DNA of 64,000 bases from Halomonas aestuarii (GTDB lineage Bacteria; Pseudomonadota; Gammaproteobacteria; Pseudomonadales; Halomonadaceae). Positions 38,648-49,234 of this stretch are shown in pieces. The notes under the pieces are model-generated. The model was not told the DNA's origin. It was given only the letters and a program-made list of their open reading frames with translations, and searched no databases. Made by a program: the position numbers and the translations under genes. Positions within the stretch are counted from its first letter, which is position 1, and the number at the start of each line of letters is the position of its first letter. The stretch spans positions 1,798,001 to 1,862,000 of the forward strand of contig NZ_CP018139.1 of assembly GCF_001886615.1 (NCBI RefSeq). Reading direction: 5' to 3'.

Positions 38648-39927
38648 CAGCGTGCCTCCCCCTCGTCGTCGGGCAGCAGGGCCTCGCCGGCCCACAGGTC
38701 CTCCAGGCGCTCGCGGCGACGCACCAGGTGGACCCGGTCGCCGTCCACCATCACCTCGGGGGGGCGCGGGCGGCTGTTGTAGTTCGAGGCCATCACGAAG
38801 CCGTAGGCCCCGGCGGAGCGCACGGCGAGCAGGTCGTCGGCGGCGATGGCCAGGTCGCGGTCCTTGCCCAGGAAGTCGCCGGTCTCGCAGACCGGGCCGA
38901 CCACGTCGTAGGTGGCGGTGTCGCGGGGCCGGCGGGTATCCACCGGCAGGATGGCCTGCCAGGCCTGGTAGAGGGACGGACGGATCAGGTCGTTCATGCC
39001 GGCATCGACGATGGCGAAGTTCCTGGTCTCGCCGGGCTTGAGGAACTCGACCCGAGTCAGCAGCACCCCGGCGTTGGCGGCGATGGAGCGGCCCGGCTCG
39101 AACAGCAGGGTCAGACGCTCGCTGCCCGGCCATCTCGACAGGCGCTCCAGCAGGGCGGTGGCGTAGTCGAAGGGCGCCGGAGGATGTTCGTGGCGGTAGG
39201 GCACGCCGAGGCCGCCGCCTAGGTCCAGGTGCTCGACCTCGATGCCGCGCTCGCGCAGGCGCTCGAGCAGCACCAGCAGCCGGTCGAGGGCATCGAGGAA
39301 GGGCGAGAGCTCGGTGAGCTGGGAGCCGATGTGGCAGTCCAGGCCGACCACCTTCAGGTGGGGCAGCTCGGCCGCCAGCTCATAGGCGGCCAGCGCCCCG
39401 TCCACCGGGATGCCGAACTTGTTGTCCTTGAGTCCCGTGGAGATGTAGGGGTGGGTGCCGGCGTCGACGTCCGGGTTCACCCGCAGCGAGACCGGCGCCA
39501 CCATGCCGAGCCGCGCCGCCACCGCGTCGAGGCGCTCCAGCTCGGGGCGCGACTCCACGTTGAAGCACTTGATGCCCGCCTCCAGCGCGCGGGCCATCTC
39601 GGCCTCCTGCTTGGCCACGCCGGAGAAGACTACCCGGGCGGGGTCCCCCCCGGCGGCGAGCACGCGTTCCAGCTCTCCCACGGAGACGATGTCGAAGCCG
39701 GCGCCCATCCTCGCCAGCAGGCCCAGTACCGCCAGGTTGGAATTGGCCTTCACCGCGTAGCAGATCAGGTGCGGGTGGCTGCCCAGCGCCTCGGTGTAGG
39801 CGCGGAAGTGGCGGGCCAGGGTCGCCCGGGAATAGACGTAGCAGGGCGTGCCGAACTCGTCGGCGATGCGGGGAAGCGGCACGTCCTCGCCGTAGAGGAC
39901 GCCGTCGCGGTATTCGAAGTGGTCCAT
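38647..39927 (-). CDS. lysA: Diaminopimelate decarboxylase
   Basis: A 426-residue PLP enzyme of the alanine-racemase fold making L-lysine from meso-DAP. The PLP Lys lies in [13 protein letters not shown], substrate and PLP contacts in [27 protein letters not shown], and the partner-subunit Cys in [16 protein letters not shown]. Length is typical. Downstream of lptM by 163 bp and translationally coupled to dapF. Confidence 0.96.
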   Translation of the reverse strand: MDHFEYRDGVLYGEDVPLPRIADEFGTPCYVYSRATLARHFRAYTEALGSHPHLICYAVKANSNLAVLGLLARMGAGFDIVSVGELERVLAAGGDPARVVFSGVAKQEAEMARALEAGIKCFNVESRPELERLDAVAARLGMVAPVSLRVNPDVDAGTHPYISTGLKDNKFGIPVDGALAAYELAAELPHLKVVGLDCHIGSQLTELSPFLDALDRLLVLLERLRERGIEVEHLDLGGGLGVPYRHEHPPAPFDYATALLERLSRWPGSERLTLLFEPGRSIAANAGVLLTRVEFLKPGETRNFAIVDAGMNDLIRPSLYQAWQAILPVDTRRPRDTATYDVVGPVCETGDFLGKDRDLAIAADDLLAVRSAGAYGFVMASNYNSRPRPPEVMVDGDRVHLVRRRERLEDLWAGEALLPDDEGEAR

Positions 39928-40090
39928 GCTAGCTCTCGCCTCGGAGAAACGCGGATTTATTGCTGCGCTCGATATCCTGGCCGCCGGCGGTGCCGAGGCG
40001 TCGGACCGTCACAATCCTCATTGAGCAGCCAGTCAACTCCGGTTGCTGTGCTCCGGCGGCGATCAGCCTATCTTTCGCTCGCGACATAAA

Positions 40091-40288
40091 TCAGCGCTTC
40101 TCTTGGGAATCGGTGTCGTCCTGCCGGGGTGCGTCGTCGTCCGACGCCGCCTGCTGGCCGGCAGGGTCGTAGCGTTCGGCGGCCGCCTCGTCGCCGGGCG
40201 GGTAGAGCGGGCCCTTCTGGCCGCAGCCGGCCAGGACCAGGCCGAGGGCCAGGGCGAGGGCCAGGGCGGCAGGGAGGAGCCGTCGCAT
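40091..40288 (-). CDS. lptM: LPS translocon maturation chaperone LptM (YifL)
   Basis: A 65-residue lipoprotein with signal and lipobox LVLAGC followed by the family hallmark GQKGPLYPPGD. LptM mimics LPS at the LptD barrel and helps oxidative maturation of LptD. The rest is a disordered acidic tail. The ATG overlaps the argH stop by one base (TGATG), so argH and lptM are coupled; lysA follows. Confidence 0.88.
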   Translation of the reverse strand: MRRLLPAALALALALGLVLAGCGQKGPLYPPGDEAAAERYDPAGQQAASDDDAPRQDDTDSQEKR

Positions 40289-41706
40289 CAGGCCTGGCCC
40301 CCCAGGCTCGCCAGGGCGTCACGCGCCCGCTGGGCCGCGGCCCGCACCTGGTCCGGGGCGGTGCCGCCGATGTGGTTGCGGGCGGCCACCGAGCCCTCGA
40401 GGGTCAGCACCTCGAAGACGTCGGCCTCGATGGTGTCCGAGAACTGCCGGAGCTCCTCGAGGCTCATCTCGGAGAGGTCCTTCTTCTCCCTGAGGCCGAA
40501 GGCCACGGACTGGCCGACGATCTCGTGGGCGTCGCGGAAGGCCACGCCCTTGCGCACCAGGTAGTCGGCCAGGTCGGTGGCGGTCGAGAAGCCGCGACGG
40601 GCGGCCTCGGCCATGCTGGCCTTCTTCGACTCGATGGCCGGCGCCATGTCGGCGAAGGCGCGCAGGCAGCCCTTGACGGTGTCCAGGGTGTCGAACAGCG
40701 GCTCCTTGTCCTCCTGGTTGTCCTTGTTGTAGGCCAGCGGCTGGGACTTCATCAGGGTCAGCAGGCCCATCAGGTGGCCATAGACGCGGCCGGTCTTGCC
40801 GCGCACCAGCTCCGGCACGTCGGGGTTCTTCTTCTGCGGCATGATCGAGGAGCCGGTGCAGAAGCGGTCGGGCAGGTCGATGAAGTCGAACTGGGCGCTG
40901 GTCCACAGCACTAGCTCCTCGCTCATCCGCGACAGGTGCATCAGCAGGATGCTGGCGAAGGAGGTGAACTCGATGGCGAAGTCCCGGTCGCTCACCGCAT
41001 CGAGGCTGTTCTCGGCAGGCCGCTCGAAGCCCAGCAGCTCGGCGGTGACGTGACGGTCGATGGGGTAGGTGGTGCCGGCCAGCGCCGCCGCCCCCAGCGG
41101 CAGCACGTTGACCCGCTTGCGACAGTCGAGCAGGCGCTCGTGGTCGCGGGCAAGCATTTCCTGCCAGGCCAGCAGGTGGTGCCCGAAGGTCACCGGCTGG
41201 GCGGTCTGCAGGTGGGTGAAGCCGGGCATGATGGTGTCGGCCTCGCGGTCGGCCAACTCGATCAGCCCCTCGCGCAGGCGCGCCAGCTCGGCGGCGACGA
41301 CGTCGATCTCGTCACGCAGGAAGAGGCGGATGTCGGTGGCCACCTGGTCGTTGCGCGAGCGGCCGGTGTGCAGCTTCTTGCCGGTGATGCCGATCTTGTC
41401 GGTGAGCCGCGCCTCGATGTTCATGTGCACGTCTTCCAGGGCGACCGACCACTCGAACTCGCCGCGCTCGATCTCGCCGCGGATCTCGCCGAGGCCCTCG
41501 ATGATGGCGTCGCGCTCCGCATCGGTCAGCACGCCCACCCTGGCCAGCATGGTGGCGTGGGCGACGGAGCCCTGGATGTCGTGGAGGGCGAGGCGCTGGT
41601 CGAAGTCGACCGAGGCGGTGAAGCGTTCGACGAAGGCGTCGGTGGGCTCGCTGAAGCGGCCCCCCCAGGACTGGTTGGTGCCGGGGGTGGAAGGACTCGG
41701 GCTCAT
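40288..41706 (-). CDS. argH: Argininosuccinate lyase
   Basis: A 472-residue tetrameric enzyme of the fumarase superfamily releasing fumarate to give arginine. The signature [20 protein letters not shown] with the catalytic Ser, [31 protein letters not shown] (read in parts) and [13 protein letters not shown] are present. The start could be ATG 41706 or ATG 41718; 41706 has an AGGA 11-14 nt upstream. On the minus strand an extended -10 element TGGTACACT lies about 85 nt upstream. Confidence 0.95.
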   Translation of the reverse strand: MSPSPSTPGTNQSWGGRFSEPTDAFVERFTASVDFDQRLALHDIQGSVAHATMLARVGVLTDAERDAIIEGLGEIRGEIERGEFEWSVALEDVHMNIEARLTDKIGITGKKLHTGRSRNDQVATDIRLFLRDEIDVVAAELARLREGLIELADREADTIMPGFTHLQTAQPVTFGHHLLAWQEMLARDHERLLDCRKRVNVLPLGAAALAGTTYPIDRHVTAELLGFERPAENSLDAVSDRDFAIEFTSFASILLMHLSRMSEELVLWTSAQFDFIDLPDRFCTGSSIMPQKKNPDVPELVRGKTGRVYGHLMGLLTLMKSQPLAYNKDNQEDKEPLFDTLDTVKGCLRAFADMAPAIESKKASMAEAARRGFSTATDLADYLVRKGVAFRDAHEIVGQSVAFGLREKKDLSEMSLEELRQFSDTIEADVFEVLTLEGSVAARNHIGGTAPDQVRAAAQRARDALASLGGQA

Positions 41707-41967
41707 CGGGCTGGACATCCTGCTTGACGATGGGAGTGGGTGACGGCCGGGGACCGGCCGCAGCACCGCCGCAACGGCGCTGCCTTGACATGGCGGAAAG
41801 TGTACCAGAGTCCGCGGGGCTGGCGAGGGGCGTCGGGGCAAGGTCGTCGGGGCCCGCCCCGATTTTTCCTGCCTCGCGTGGTGCTTTATGATGACGCATA
41901 TCCATATCATCACCGGGCGCCGGCGCACCCTGCGCTTTCGGCAGGCCAACCGGTACGGGAGAACCAC

Positions 41968-42909
41968 GTGCAAGCCATCACCACCCTGCGAATCGCCACC
42001 CGCAAGAGTCAACTGGCCATGTGGCAGGCCGAGCATGTCCGCGACCGCCTGATGGCCGCCCATCCCGGCCTGCAGGTCGAGCTGGTCGCGATGTCCACCC
42101 GCGGCGACAAGATTCTCGACACGCCGCTGGCCAAGGTCGGTGGCAAGGGGCTCTTCGTGAAGGAGTTGGAGGAGGCGATGCTCGACGGTCGTGCCGACAT
42201 CGCCGTGCACTCCATGAAGGACGTGCCGATGCACTTCCCCGAGAGCCTGGGTCTCTCCGTGATCCTCGAGGGCGCCGAGCCCACCGACGCCTTCGTCTCC
42301 AACCACTACGCCTCGCTGGATGAGCTGCCCGAGGGGGCCCGCATCGGGACCTCGAGCCTGCGCCGCGGCCTGCAGATGCGCGAGGCGCGCCCGGACCTCG
42401 AGGTCTTGAGCCTGCGCGGCAACGTCCAGACCCGGCTCGGCAAGCTGGATGACGGCGAGTTCGATGCCATCCTGCTGGCCACCTCCGGCCTGCGTCGCCT
42501 GGGGCTCGAGGAGCGCATCACCATGGAGCTGCCGCCCGAGGTCTGCCTGCCGGCCTGTGGTCAGGGGGCGCTGGGCATCGAGTGCCGCCTGCACGACCCC
42601 GAGCTGCTCGCCCTGCTGACGCCCCTGGACGACGAGGTCACCGCGACCCGGGTGCGGGCGGAGCGCGCCATGAACACCCGCCTGGAGGGCGGCTGCCAGG
42701 TGCCCATCGGCGGCCACGCGGTGTTCGAGGATGACGGCCATACCCTCTGGCTGCGGGCCCTGGTGGGCAACCCGGAGGGGACTCGCGTGCTGCGCGCCGA
42801 GGGCCGTGGTTCCATCTACGAGCCGGAGGCGCTGGGCATCCGCGTGGCCGAGGAGCTGCTCGACCAGGGTGCCGGCGAGATCCTCGCCGAGGTCTACGGC
42901 GCCGGCTGA
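41968..42909 (+). CDS. hemC: Hydroxymethylbilane synthase (porphobilinogen deaminase)
   Basis: A 313-residue enzyme polymerising four porphobilinogens into hydroxymethylbilane. The dipyrromethane cofactor Cys is Cys243 in [11 protein letters not shown]. Other conserved parts: [38 protein letters not shown] and [16 protein letters not shown] 41968 is the start, with GGGAG 5-9 nt upstream and homology beginning at once. First gene of hemC-hemD-hemX-hemY, divergent from argH. Confidence 0.96.
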   Translation: MQAITTLRIATRKSQLAMWQAEHVRDRLMAAHPGLQVELVAMSTRGDKILDTPLAKVGGKGLFVKELEEAMLDGRADIAVHSMKDVPMHFPESLGLSVILEGAEPTDAFVSNHYASLDELPEGARIGTSSLRRGLQMREARPDLEVLSLRGNVQTRLGKLDDGEFDAILLATSGLRRLGLEERITMELPPEVCLPACGQGALGIECRLHDPELLALLTPLDDEVTATRVRAERAMNTRLEGGCQVPIGGHAVFEDDGHTLWLRALVGNPEGTRVLRAEGRGSIYEPEALGIRVAEELLDQGAGEILAEVYGAG

Positions 42910-43703
42910 TGGCGGACCTTCCGGTACTGATCTCCCGCCCGGGCGAGCGGGCAGGCCCGCTGGCCGCCGCCATCGAGGCCCGCGGCCTGCCCGTCGAGCG
43001 CCTGGAGATCATGCACCTCGAACCGCTGCCGGAAACCCCGGCGGTGCGTACCGCCTGGCTGGACATCGACCACTTCCACAAGGTGGTGGTGGTGAGCCCC
43101 TTCGCCGCCGAGTGCCTGGCGGCGGCGCTGGATCACTACTGGCCCCAGCTGCCGGTCGGTATCGACTACTATGCGGTAGGGGCGTCCACCGCGGCCATCC
43201 TGCACCGGCGCCTGGGGGTGCGTGTGCACGTGCCGTCGCCGGTCGCCGGCGAGGACACCAGCGAGGCGCTGCTGCGCCTCGCCTCGCTGCAGGCCCTGGA
43301 GACGCGGCGCGTGCTGCTGGTGGCCGGCGAGGGCGGGCGGGCCCTGCTCGCCGACACCCTGGCCGCGCGGGGCGCCAGGGTGACCCGCCTGGCGGTCTAT
43401 CACCGCCGTCTCCTGGATCCCTCGCGGTCCATGCAGGCGCGGCTGGCAGAGGGCAATTACCGCGCACTGGTGGTCAGCAGCGGAGAAATCCTCGAACATC
43501 TGGCAAGATGGTGTTCGGATGCCGCCTTGAACCAACCGCTAATCGTTTCCAGTGCGCGGTTGGCTACACTGGCCGGCAGGCTGGGGTTTCGTTTCCCCGT
43601 CGTGGCGTCGGGTGCCACACCTGCCGCTCTGGCGGTCGCGGTCGCCAGGAGCAGCGCCCCTGAGGAGGCCGATGTCGATCATGATGATCTCGAAAAGGGC
43701 TAG
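42909..43703 (+). CDS. hemD: Uroporphyrinogen-III synthase
   Basis: A 264-residue two-domain enzyme that inverts ring D and closes hydroxymethylbilane to uroporphyrinogen III. The sequence is characteristically variable; [41 protein letters not shown] and [11 protein letters not shown] mark the family. The ATG overlaps the hemC stop (TGATG), giving tight coupling. Confidence 0.93.
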   Translation: MADLPVLISRPGERAGPLAAAIEARGLPVERLEIMHLEPLPETPAVRTAWLDIDHFHKVVVVSPFAAECLAAALDHYWPQLPVGIDYYAVGASTAAILHRRLGVRVHVPSPVAGEDTSEALLRLASLQALETRRVLLVAGEGGRALLADTLAARGARVTRLAVYHRRLLDPSRSMQARLAEGNYRALVVSSGEILEHLARWCSDAALNQPLIVSSARLATLAGRLGFRFPVVASGATPAALAVAVARSSAPEEADVDHDDLEKG

Positions 43704-43709
43704 CGACAG

Positions 43710-45257
43710 ATGAGCAAGCAACCAAACGAGCAGGACGAACAGCAGACGCCGTCCGGTGCGGAATCGGCGACCTCGGACAGCCAGGCGGGTGGCGAGGCCG
43801 ACAAGGGCGGCGGTTCGTCCTCCCGGCGCTCGCGTCGTCGGGGCAAGGGCGGGTCATCGGCGCCGGCCGCCGGAGAGGCCAAGCAGGAGGCCACCGCCTC
43901 CGCGAAGGCGTCTAGCGAGCCGGCCGCTGCTGCCGCGACCCCTTCCTCCAGCGCCGCCGCGCCGGCGAAGGAGGAGGCTGCCGCGGGCAGTGCCGCCGAC
44001 AAGGCCGACAAGAAGGCTGACGACAAGAAGGCCGCCTCCGCCGACCAGCCCAAGAAGGACACGACCGCCGCCGGCAAGTCCGGGGCGCAGGGTGCTTCCT
44101 CCGGCAAGCCGGCAGCGCAATCCCCGTCCACGGCCAAGGCGGAGACCGCCGGCAGCGGACAGTCCCCGGGTGGCCCGGCCGCCACCGCGACGAGTGACGG
44201 CGGCAAGGGTGGCGGCAAGTCCGGGGTCCTGGCCCTGGTGCTGGTGATCCTGCTGGCCATCGGCGTGGCCTTCTTCGGCTGGCAGGCCTGGCAGAAGCTC
44301 GAGGCCCAGCAGCAGCGCCTGGCCTCGCTGCCCGCCGATGTGGCCAGCCAGTCCGCCCTGGGCGACCTGCAGGGTAAGCTGGAGAGCGCCGAGTCCGAGC
44401 GCAACGCGGCCCTCGACTCCGCCATCTCCGATCTTCGCGGCGAGTTTGCCGACTATCGTGGCAGCGTCGACGAGACCCTGGACAAGGTGCTTGACGAGCT
44501 CTCCCGCGAGCAGGACACCGACGAGCGCGACTGGCTCCATGCCGAGGCGGCCTACCTGCTGCGCCTGGCCAACCAGCGCCTGCAGCTGGAGCGCGATGTC
44601 GAGGGCGCCGCGGCCCTGCTGCGCACCGCCGATGCGCGCCTGCTCGAGGCCGACAACCCCGCCCTGATGCCGGTGCGCCGCGAGATCGCCTCCGAGCTCG
44701 CCGCCCTGCAGTCCGTGCCGAAGGTCGACCGCACCGGTCTCTACCTGGCACTCAACGCCCAGCAGGAACAGATCGCCGGCCAGCCGCTGGCGCAGGACAT
44801 CGAGGAGATCACCGGCGACGCCACCATCGAGGAGGCGCCCACCGGCGGCTGGCAGGAGCAGCTGTCGCGCTTCGGCAACGAGCTCAAGGACCTGGTCACC
44901 GTGCGCAAGCATGACCAGGCGCTCGAGGCGCTGATCGGTCCGGAGCAGGAGTCCTACCTGCGCCAGAGCGTGCGCCTGGTGCTCGAGCAGTCCCAGCTGG
45001 CGCTGCTCAAGGAGGAGCAGGACCTCTACGAGGCCAGCCTCGACAAGGTCCTGACGCTGATCCGTGGCTACTACGATACCGATGTCGAGGGCGTCCAGTC
45101 GGTGATCTCGCGCCTCGAGGAGCTCAAGCAGCGCAGCATCCGCCCCGAGCTGCCGGACATCAGTGGCTCCCAGCAGGCGCTGGCGACCTTCATCGAGCAT
45201 CGCTTCGAGAGCCGCGCTGCCGGACAGGCCAGCGGTGGCCAGGGAGATGACGCATGA
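43710..45257 (+). CDS. hemX: HemX, uroporphyrinogen-III C-methyltransferase-like membrane protein
   Basis: A 515-residue membrane protein, named from its operon position; it lacks the SAM methyltransferase domain, so the enzymatic name is misleading. Residues 1-170 are low-complexity, rich in Ala, Lys, Ser, Gly and Glu. One helix (VLALVLVILLAIGVAFFGW, about 173-192) is followed by a periplasmic coiled coil and the HemX domain with LHAEAAYLLRLANQRLQLER. It may scaffold haem enzymes. The cytoplasmic tail is longer than in E. coli. Confidence 0.9.
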   Translation: MSKQPNEQDEQQTPSGAESATSDSQAGGEADKGGGSSSRRSRRRGKGGSSAPAAGEAKQEATASAKASSEPAAAAATPSSSAAAPAKEEAAAGSAADKADKKADDKKAASADQPKKDTTAAGKSGAQGASSGKPAAQSPSTAKAETAGSGQSPGGPAATATSDGGKGGGKSGVLALVLVILLAIGVAFFGWQAWQKLEAQQQRLASLPADVASQSALGDLQGKLESAESERNAALDSAISDLRGEFADYRGSVDETLDKVLDELSREQDTDERDWLHAEAAYLLRLANQRLQLERDVEGAAALLRTADARLLEADNPALMPVRREIASELAALQSVPKVDRTGLYLALNAQQEQIAGQPLAQDIEEITGDATIEEAPTGGWQEQLSRFGNELKDLVTVRKHDQALEALIGPEQESYLRQSVRLVLEQSQLALLKEEQDLYEASLDKVLTLIRGYYDTDVEGVQSVISRLEELKQRSIRPELPDISGSQQALATFIEHRFESRAAGQASGGQGDDA

Positions 45258-46498
45258 GAAAGCTGATCCTGATCGTGGTCCTGGGCCTCGCGCTCGGGGC
45301 GCTGTTCGGCCAGCTGATGATGTCGGTGCCGGGCTACTGGCTGGTGCGGGTGGGCGACACCTCCTACCAGACCTCCTTCTGGTTCGGCCTGGTCATCCTG
45401 CTGGCCGTCTTCATCGTGCTGCACTTCGGCCTGCGCCTGCTGATGCGGCTGACCCGTCCGGTCAGCCGCTTCAAGGTGTGGAACAGTCGCGCCCGCAATC
45501 GCAGCGCCATGAAGCGCACCGTGCGGGGGCTGGTGGCCCTGGCGGAGGGTCGCTGGAAGCGCGCCGAGAAGTCGCTGGTCAAGGCCGCCGATGACTCCAG
45601 CACGCCGCTGGTCAACTACCTCTCCGCGGCCCTCGCCGCCCACTACCAGGGGCGCTACGAACAGGCCGACACCCTGCTCAAGCGCGCCCACCTCAGCACC
45701 GAGGGCGCCGATACCGCGGTGGGCATGATGCAGGCCCAACTGATGCTGGATCGCCAGCAGTACGAGGAGGCGCTGGCGATCCTGACCCGCCTGGACCGCC
45801 ATCTGCCGAATCACCCCCAGGTCCTCAAGCAGCTCAAGCAGGCCTACCTCAGCGTCAGCGACTGGGATGGGCTGCGCCGCCTGATGCCCCGGATGGGCGC
45901 CCTGCAGCTGATCTCCCGCGAGGAGCGCGAGCAGCTCGAGCAGCGCGCCTACCGCGAGCTGATCGGCCAGGAGGCGCGCAATCCCGGCGACATCGAGCGG
46001 GTCCGCAACCTCTGGGCCGACATGCCCGACCACCTGCGCACCAACACCGACCTGGTCGTGCTCTATGCCGAGGCGCTGGTGCGGGGCAACCAGGAGGGCA
46101 TCGCCGAGCGACTGCTTCGCCATTCGCTCAAGGAGCACTGGGACAGCCGCCTGGTGCTGCGCTACGGCCTGCTCGACGTGGATGCCCGTCGCCAGCTGGT
46201 GGTGGCCGAGAAGTGGCTGCAGGAACGGCCCAACGATCCGGACCTGCTGCTCACCCTGGGGCGCCTGGCGCTGCGCAATTCCTACTGGGGCAAGGCCCAG
46301 GAATACTTCGAGGCGAGCCAGCGCCAGCGGCCCAGCGGCGTGACCTGCGCCGAACTGGCCCGGCTCTACGCCAACCTGGGCGAGCACCAGAAGAGCCAGC
46401 TCTTCTACCGCCAGAGCGTCGAGCTGCTCGACAAGTCGCTGCCGGCGCTGCCGCAGCCCAGCGAGGAGTCCGACAAGGAGAAGCGCAAGACGGCCTGA
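45254..46498 (+). CDS. hemY: HemY, haem biosynthesis-associated TPR membrane protein
   Basis: A 414-residue inner-membrane protein with two N-terminal helices (about 1-21 and 43-64), the HemY_N motif GYWLVRVGDTSYQTSFWFG, and a C-terminal array of TPR-like helices (EGRWKRAEKSLVKAADDS, RYEQADTLLKRAHLS). It is not the protoporphyrinogen oxidase also called HemY. Its ATG overlaps hemX (ATGA). The operon ends at a terminator 29 bp after its stop. Confidence 0.93.
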   Translation: MRKLILIVVLGLALGALFGQLMMSVPGYWLVRVGDTSYQTSFWFGLVILLAVFIVLHFGLRLLMRLTRPVSRFKVWNSRARNRSAMKRTVRGLVALAEGRWKRAEKSLVKAADDSSTPLVNYLSAALAAHYQGRYEQADTLLKRAHLSTEGADTAVGMMQAQLMLDRQQYEEALAILTRLDRHLPNHPQVLKQLKQAYLSVSDWDGLRRLMPRMGALQLISREEREQLEQRAYRELIGQEARNPGDIERVRNLWADMPDHLRTNTDLVVLYAEALVRGNQEGIAERLLRHSLKEHWDSRLVLRYGLLDVDARRQLVVAEKWLQERPNDPDLLLTLGRLALRNSYWGKAQEYFEASQRQRPSGVTCAELARLYANLGEHQKSQLFYRQSVELLDKSLPALPQPSEESDKEKRKTA

Positions 46499-46526
46499 GG
46501 CCGCTCGACCCGCGACTCCTCCTCCA

Positions 46527-46552
46527 CGGGGCGCCGGACGGCGCCCCGTTTT
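46527..46552 (+). terminator. Intrinsic terminator of the hemCDXY operon
   Basis: A 9-bp stem CGGGGCGCC / GGCGCCCCG with a GGAC loop, followed by TTTT. Confidence 0.85.
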
Positions 46553-46728
46553 GCTGTCCGGCGAATGCCGGCTGACACCCGGCAGGCCGCCTGCATCGTC
46601 GGCATCGCGGGTGCCCGGCACCCGGTCGCGGGCCTGACCGGCTCCGTCCCGCTCGTTGGCTCAGGGCGCCGGCGATGCCCATCCGTCGAGGCGGATGACG
46701 CTCCCGCGAGGCGCGTCGTCGCCTGCAC

Positions 46729-46770
46729 ATACGCCAGCGGGGCTGCCGAAAGGCAGCCCCGCTGGCGTAT
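46729..46770. repeat. Perfect 19-bp inverted repeat with GAAA loop
   Basis: Arms ATACGCCAGCGGGGCTGCC and its exact complement flank GAAA. It lies 31 bp beyond the stop of the MscS-type gene and probably ends or protects that transcript (no T tract). The rest of the 302-bp gap 46,499-46,800 holds the hem terminator and no gene that I can support. Confidence 0.7.
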
Positions 46771-46800
46771 GGGGAACGGGAGCCCGGGGGCTCCGCTCCG

Positions 46801-49119
46801 CTAGACGTCGTCCTCGCTGGGCTGGCGATGGTCGGGGTCGGCGATCTCCTGGATCCCCTCGGCAGGCTCATCGGCACGGGCGGCCTCTGGCCGACGTTCC
46901 CGCGCCGAGGACTCCAGCACCCGCACGTTGGCCGCCGGTGAGCGGCCCTGCTTGTCCTCGCCGAAGTACAGCGTGGTGTGCGGGAAGGGGATCTCGATGC
47001 CGGCCTCGTCGAAGCGCAGCTTGACCAGGCGGTTGTAGGCACGTCCCACCGCCCACTGGTCGCCGGGCGTGGTCTTGATGACCACCCGGATGTTCACCGA
47101 GCTGTCGGCCAGGGCTACCACGCCGGCCACGGTGAGGGGCTCCAGCAGCTTGTGGCCATGCTCCTCGGAGGCCTTGAGGTCTTCGAAGGCCAGCTTGAGC
47201 TGGTCGATGGCCTCGTCGATGCTCTCGCGGTAGGCGATGCCGTACTCGCCGACATGGTTGCCGAACTCGCGCATGTAGTTGGACACGGTGTCCACGCTGG
47301 AGAAGGGCACGATGTGGTAGGTGCCGGAGAGGTCGCGGATGCCCACCGAGCGGATGCTCAGCTTCTCGGCCGTGCCGGTGATACCGCCCACCGTGACCAC
47401 GTCGCCGGTGTTCATGGCGTTCTCCACCTGGATGAAGATACCGGTGATGATGTCCTGCACCAGCTTCTGGGCACCGAAGCCGATGGCCAGGCCCAGCACC
47501 CCGGCACCGGCGATCAGTGGGCCGATGTTGATGCCGATCTCGGAGAGCACGATCATCGCCGTCATGGTGATCAGGGCGATGGCCAGGGCGTTGCGGAACA
47601 GGGCCAGCAGGGTCTGGGCCCGCGCCGACGGCACGCCGCCGCCGGTCTCGGGACTGAGCTTGTGCTCGATCAGGCTGGCCAGGCCCAGCCAGACCGCCGC
47701 GGCCACCACCAGGATCACGAACACGCTGACGGACTTGCCGATGAGCTCGCGGCCGGCCTCGGAGGCGTACCAGCCCGCCAGGTCGAAGGCCCCCCAGGCG
47801 CTCAGCACCACCATGATCACCGTGATCAGGATGATCGCACGGATGATGCGCAGGGCATTGGGCACGTAGCTGTTGAGGCGGGGCTCGAGCATCGGCAGCT
47901 TGCGCCGCAGGTCGTCGGAGAGCCGGATCCGGCGCCCGATGGTCTGGGTCAGGAAGGACGACACCAGCATGCCAACCACCACGGTCGCCAGGGTCTTGAG
48001 AGTGGCGAAGAGCACGTAGGGCAGGGCGTCCGCGGGCCGGGTCAGGGTGAGGCCCAGGACCATCACGAAGTAGGCCAGGGCGAACAGGTGCCAGGTGCGC
48101 GCGAACAGCTGCAGGGAGACCCGGGTGGCGGCCATGCTCGCCTTCCGGGCCTTTTGGTCGAGGGCGTCACGCAGCCGCCTGCGGTTGCGCAGGACCACCA
48201 CCACGGCGTAGAGGAAGGCGCCGATCATGATCAGGGTGCCGACGCTCTGGCCCAGGGTGGGGGCCAGGTAGGCGCTGATCAGCGGCACCACCACCATCAG
48301 CCCGTAGCCGACCAGGCCGATGAGCCGGGCGATCCAGCGGTTCCAGTAGGAGGCCTCGTCGGCGGAGATCGGCAGCAGGCGCAGCCCCTCGTAGCGGGAC
48401 GAGAACAGCATCCGCACGCCCGCCTTGAGCAGCTCGATCACCAGGAAGGCGTTAAGGAACAGGGAGGCACGGGTGGAGAGCGCGCCGGTCTCGCCGACCG
48501 CGAAGGTCGCGACCAGGTTGCCACCGACATAGGCGAGCGCCACCACCAGCACGTCGATCAAGGCGGCCAGGGCCACGCAGAGCACCAGGCGCAGCACCGG
48601 GTTGAGCCCCTGGCCGTTGAGCGACCACTGGCTGATGCGGGTGAAGACCGGCTTGGCCAGCCGGCGGATGATCAGGAAGAGCACGACGGTGGCCAGGATC
48701 ACCAGGCCCAGGTTGATGGTCGCCTCGGTGAAGGCCGCCATGTCGAAGCTGCTGGCCGCCTCGGCGCTGCCTGAGAACAGCCCGGAGACCGCCTCCGCCA
48801 CGTTGGACAGCTGGGTGCCGACGTCGCCGGCGATCTGGCTGGTGGCCTGGGCCAGCTGACGAGGCAGGGAAGGCTTCTCGGCGGCGGCCGAGGACGCTGC
48901 GCTGGCCGCCTCGGCCGCCGGGGTATCGGCGGCCAGGCCGCGCAGCTGCTCGATCAGCTGCTGCCGGCTCTCGGCGTTCTCGAGCAGGTCGGCCAGGGTG
49001 GAATAGGCCGGCGGGGCGTTGCCGGGGTCGGCTTGCTGGGCCTGGGCCGGGATGGCGAATGCCACCAGGGCCATCAGCAGCCAGCCGAGGATGGCAGTAA
49101 GGGCTCGCATTGGGATCAC
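46801..49119 (-). CDS. Large mechanosensitive ion channel (MscS family, MscK/YbiO-like)
   Basis: A 772-residue inner-membrane channel that should release solutes on hypo-osmotic shock. The signal peptide ends at IPAQAQQ, then an Ala-rich periplasmic helix region, about ten membrane segments and the conserved MscS core: pore helix and beta domain with GAGVLGLAIGFGAQKLVQD, GIFIQVENAMNTGDVVTV and the C-terminal GIEIPFPHTTLYF. The C-terminal 50 residues are charged. GTG 49119 has GGAGG 7 nt upstream; ATG 49110 is the alternative. Relevant to a halophile accumulating ectoine. Confidence 0.92.
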   Translation of the reverse strand: MIPMRALTAILGWLLMALVAFAIPAQAQQADPGNAPPAYSTLADLLENAESRQQLIEQLRGLAADTPAAEAASAASSAAAEKPSLPRQLAQATSQIAGDVGTQLSNVAEAVSGLFSGSAEAASSFDMAAFTEATINLGLVILATVVLFLIIRRLAKPVFTRISQWSLNGQGLNPVLRLVLCVALAALIDVLVVALAYVGGNLVATFAVGETGALSTRASLFLNAFLVIELLKAGVRMLFSSRYEGLRLLPISADEASYWNRWIARLIGLVGYGLMVVVPLISAYLAPTLGQSVGTLIMIGAFLYAVVVVLRNRRRLRDALDQKARKASMAATRVSLQLFARTWHLFALAYFVMVLGLTLTRPADALPYVLFATLKTLATVVVGMLVSSFLTQTIGRRIRLSDDLRRKLPMLEPRLNSYVPNALRIIRAIILITVIMVVLSAWGAFDLAGWYASEAGRELIGKSVSVFVILVVAAAVWLGLASLIEHKLSPETGGGVPSARAQTLLALFRNALAIALITMTAMIVLSEIGINIGPLIAGAGVLGLAIGFGAQKLVQDIITGIFIQVENAMNTGDVVTVGGITGTAEKLSIRSVGIRDLSGTYHIVPFSSVDTVSNYMREFGNHVGEYGIAYRESIDEAIDQLKLAFEDLKASEEHGHKLLEPLTVAGVVALADSSVNIRVVIKTTPGDQWAVGRAYNRLVKLRFDEAGIEIPFPHTTLYFGEDKQGRSPAANVRVLESSARERRPEAARADEPAEGIQEIADPDHRQPSEDDV

Positions 49120-49234
49120 GCGGTGACCTCCGTCTCTTGGCGTGTTGGCGATGAGGTGTCGGGGCGTTTGCTCTCTGTCGGCATGATAAGGGTTCGGGGT
49201 CACGACCACGACCCGGCTACCGTGAGGCAATTTT

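Noticed and set aside
49147-49166. GGCGATGAGG on the plus strand upstream of crcB, resembling the start of a fluoride riboswitch
   Set aside because: The required closing CGCC strand and pseudoknot partner do not follow at the right distance, and the segment is part of the 5' region of the divergent channel gene.
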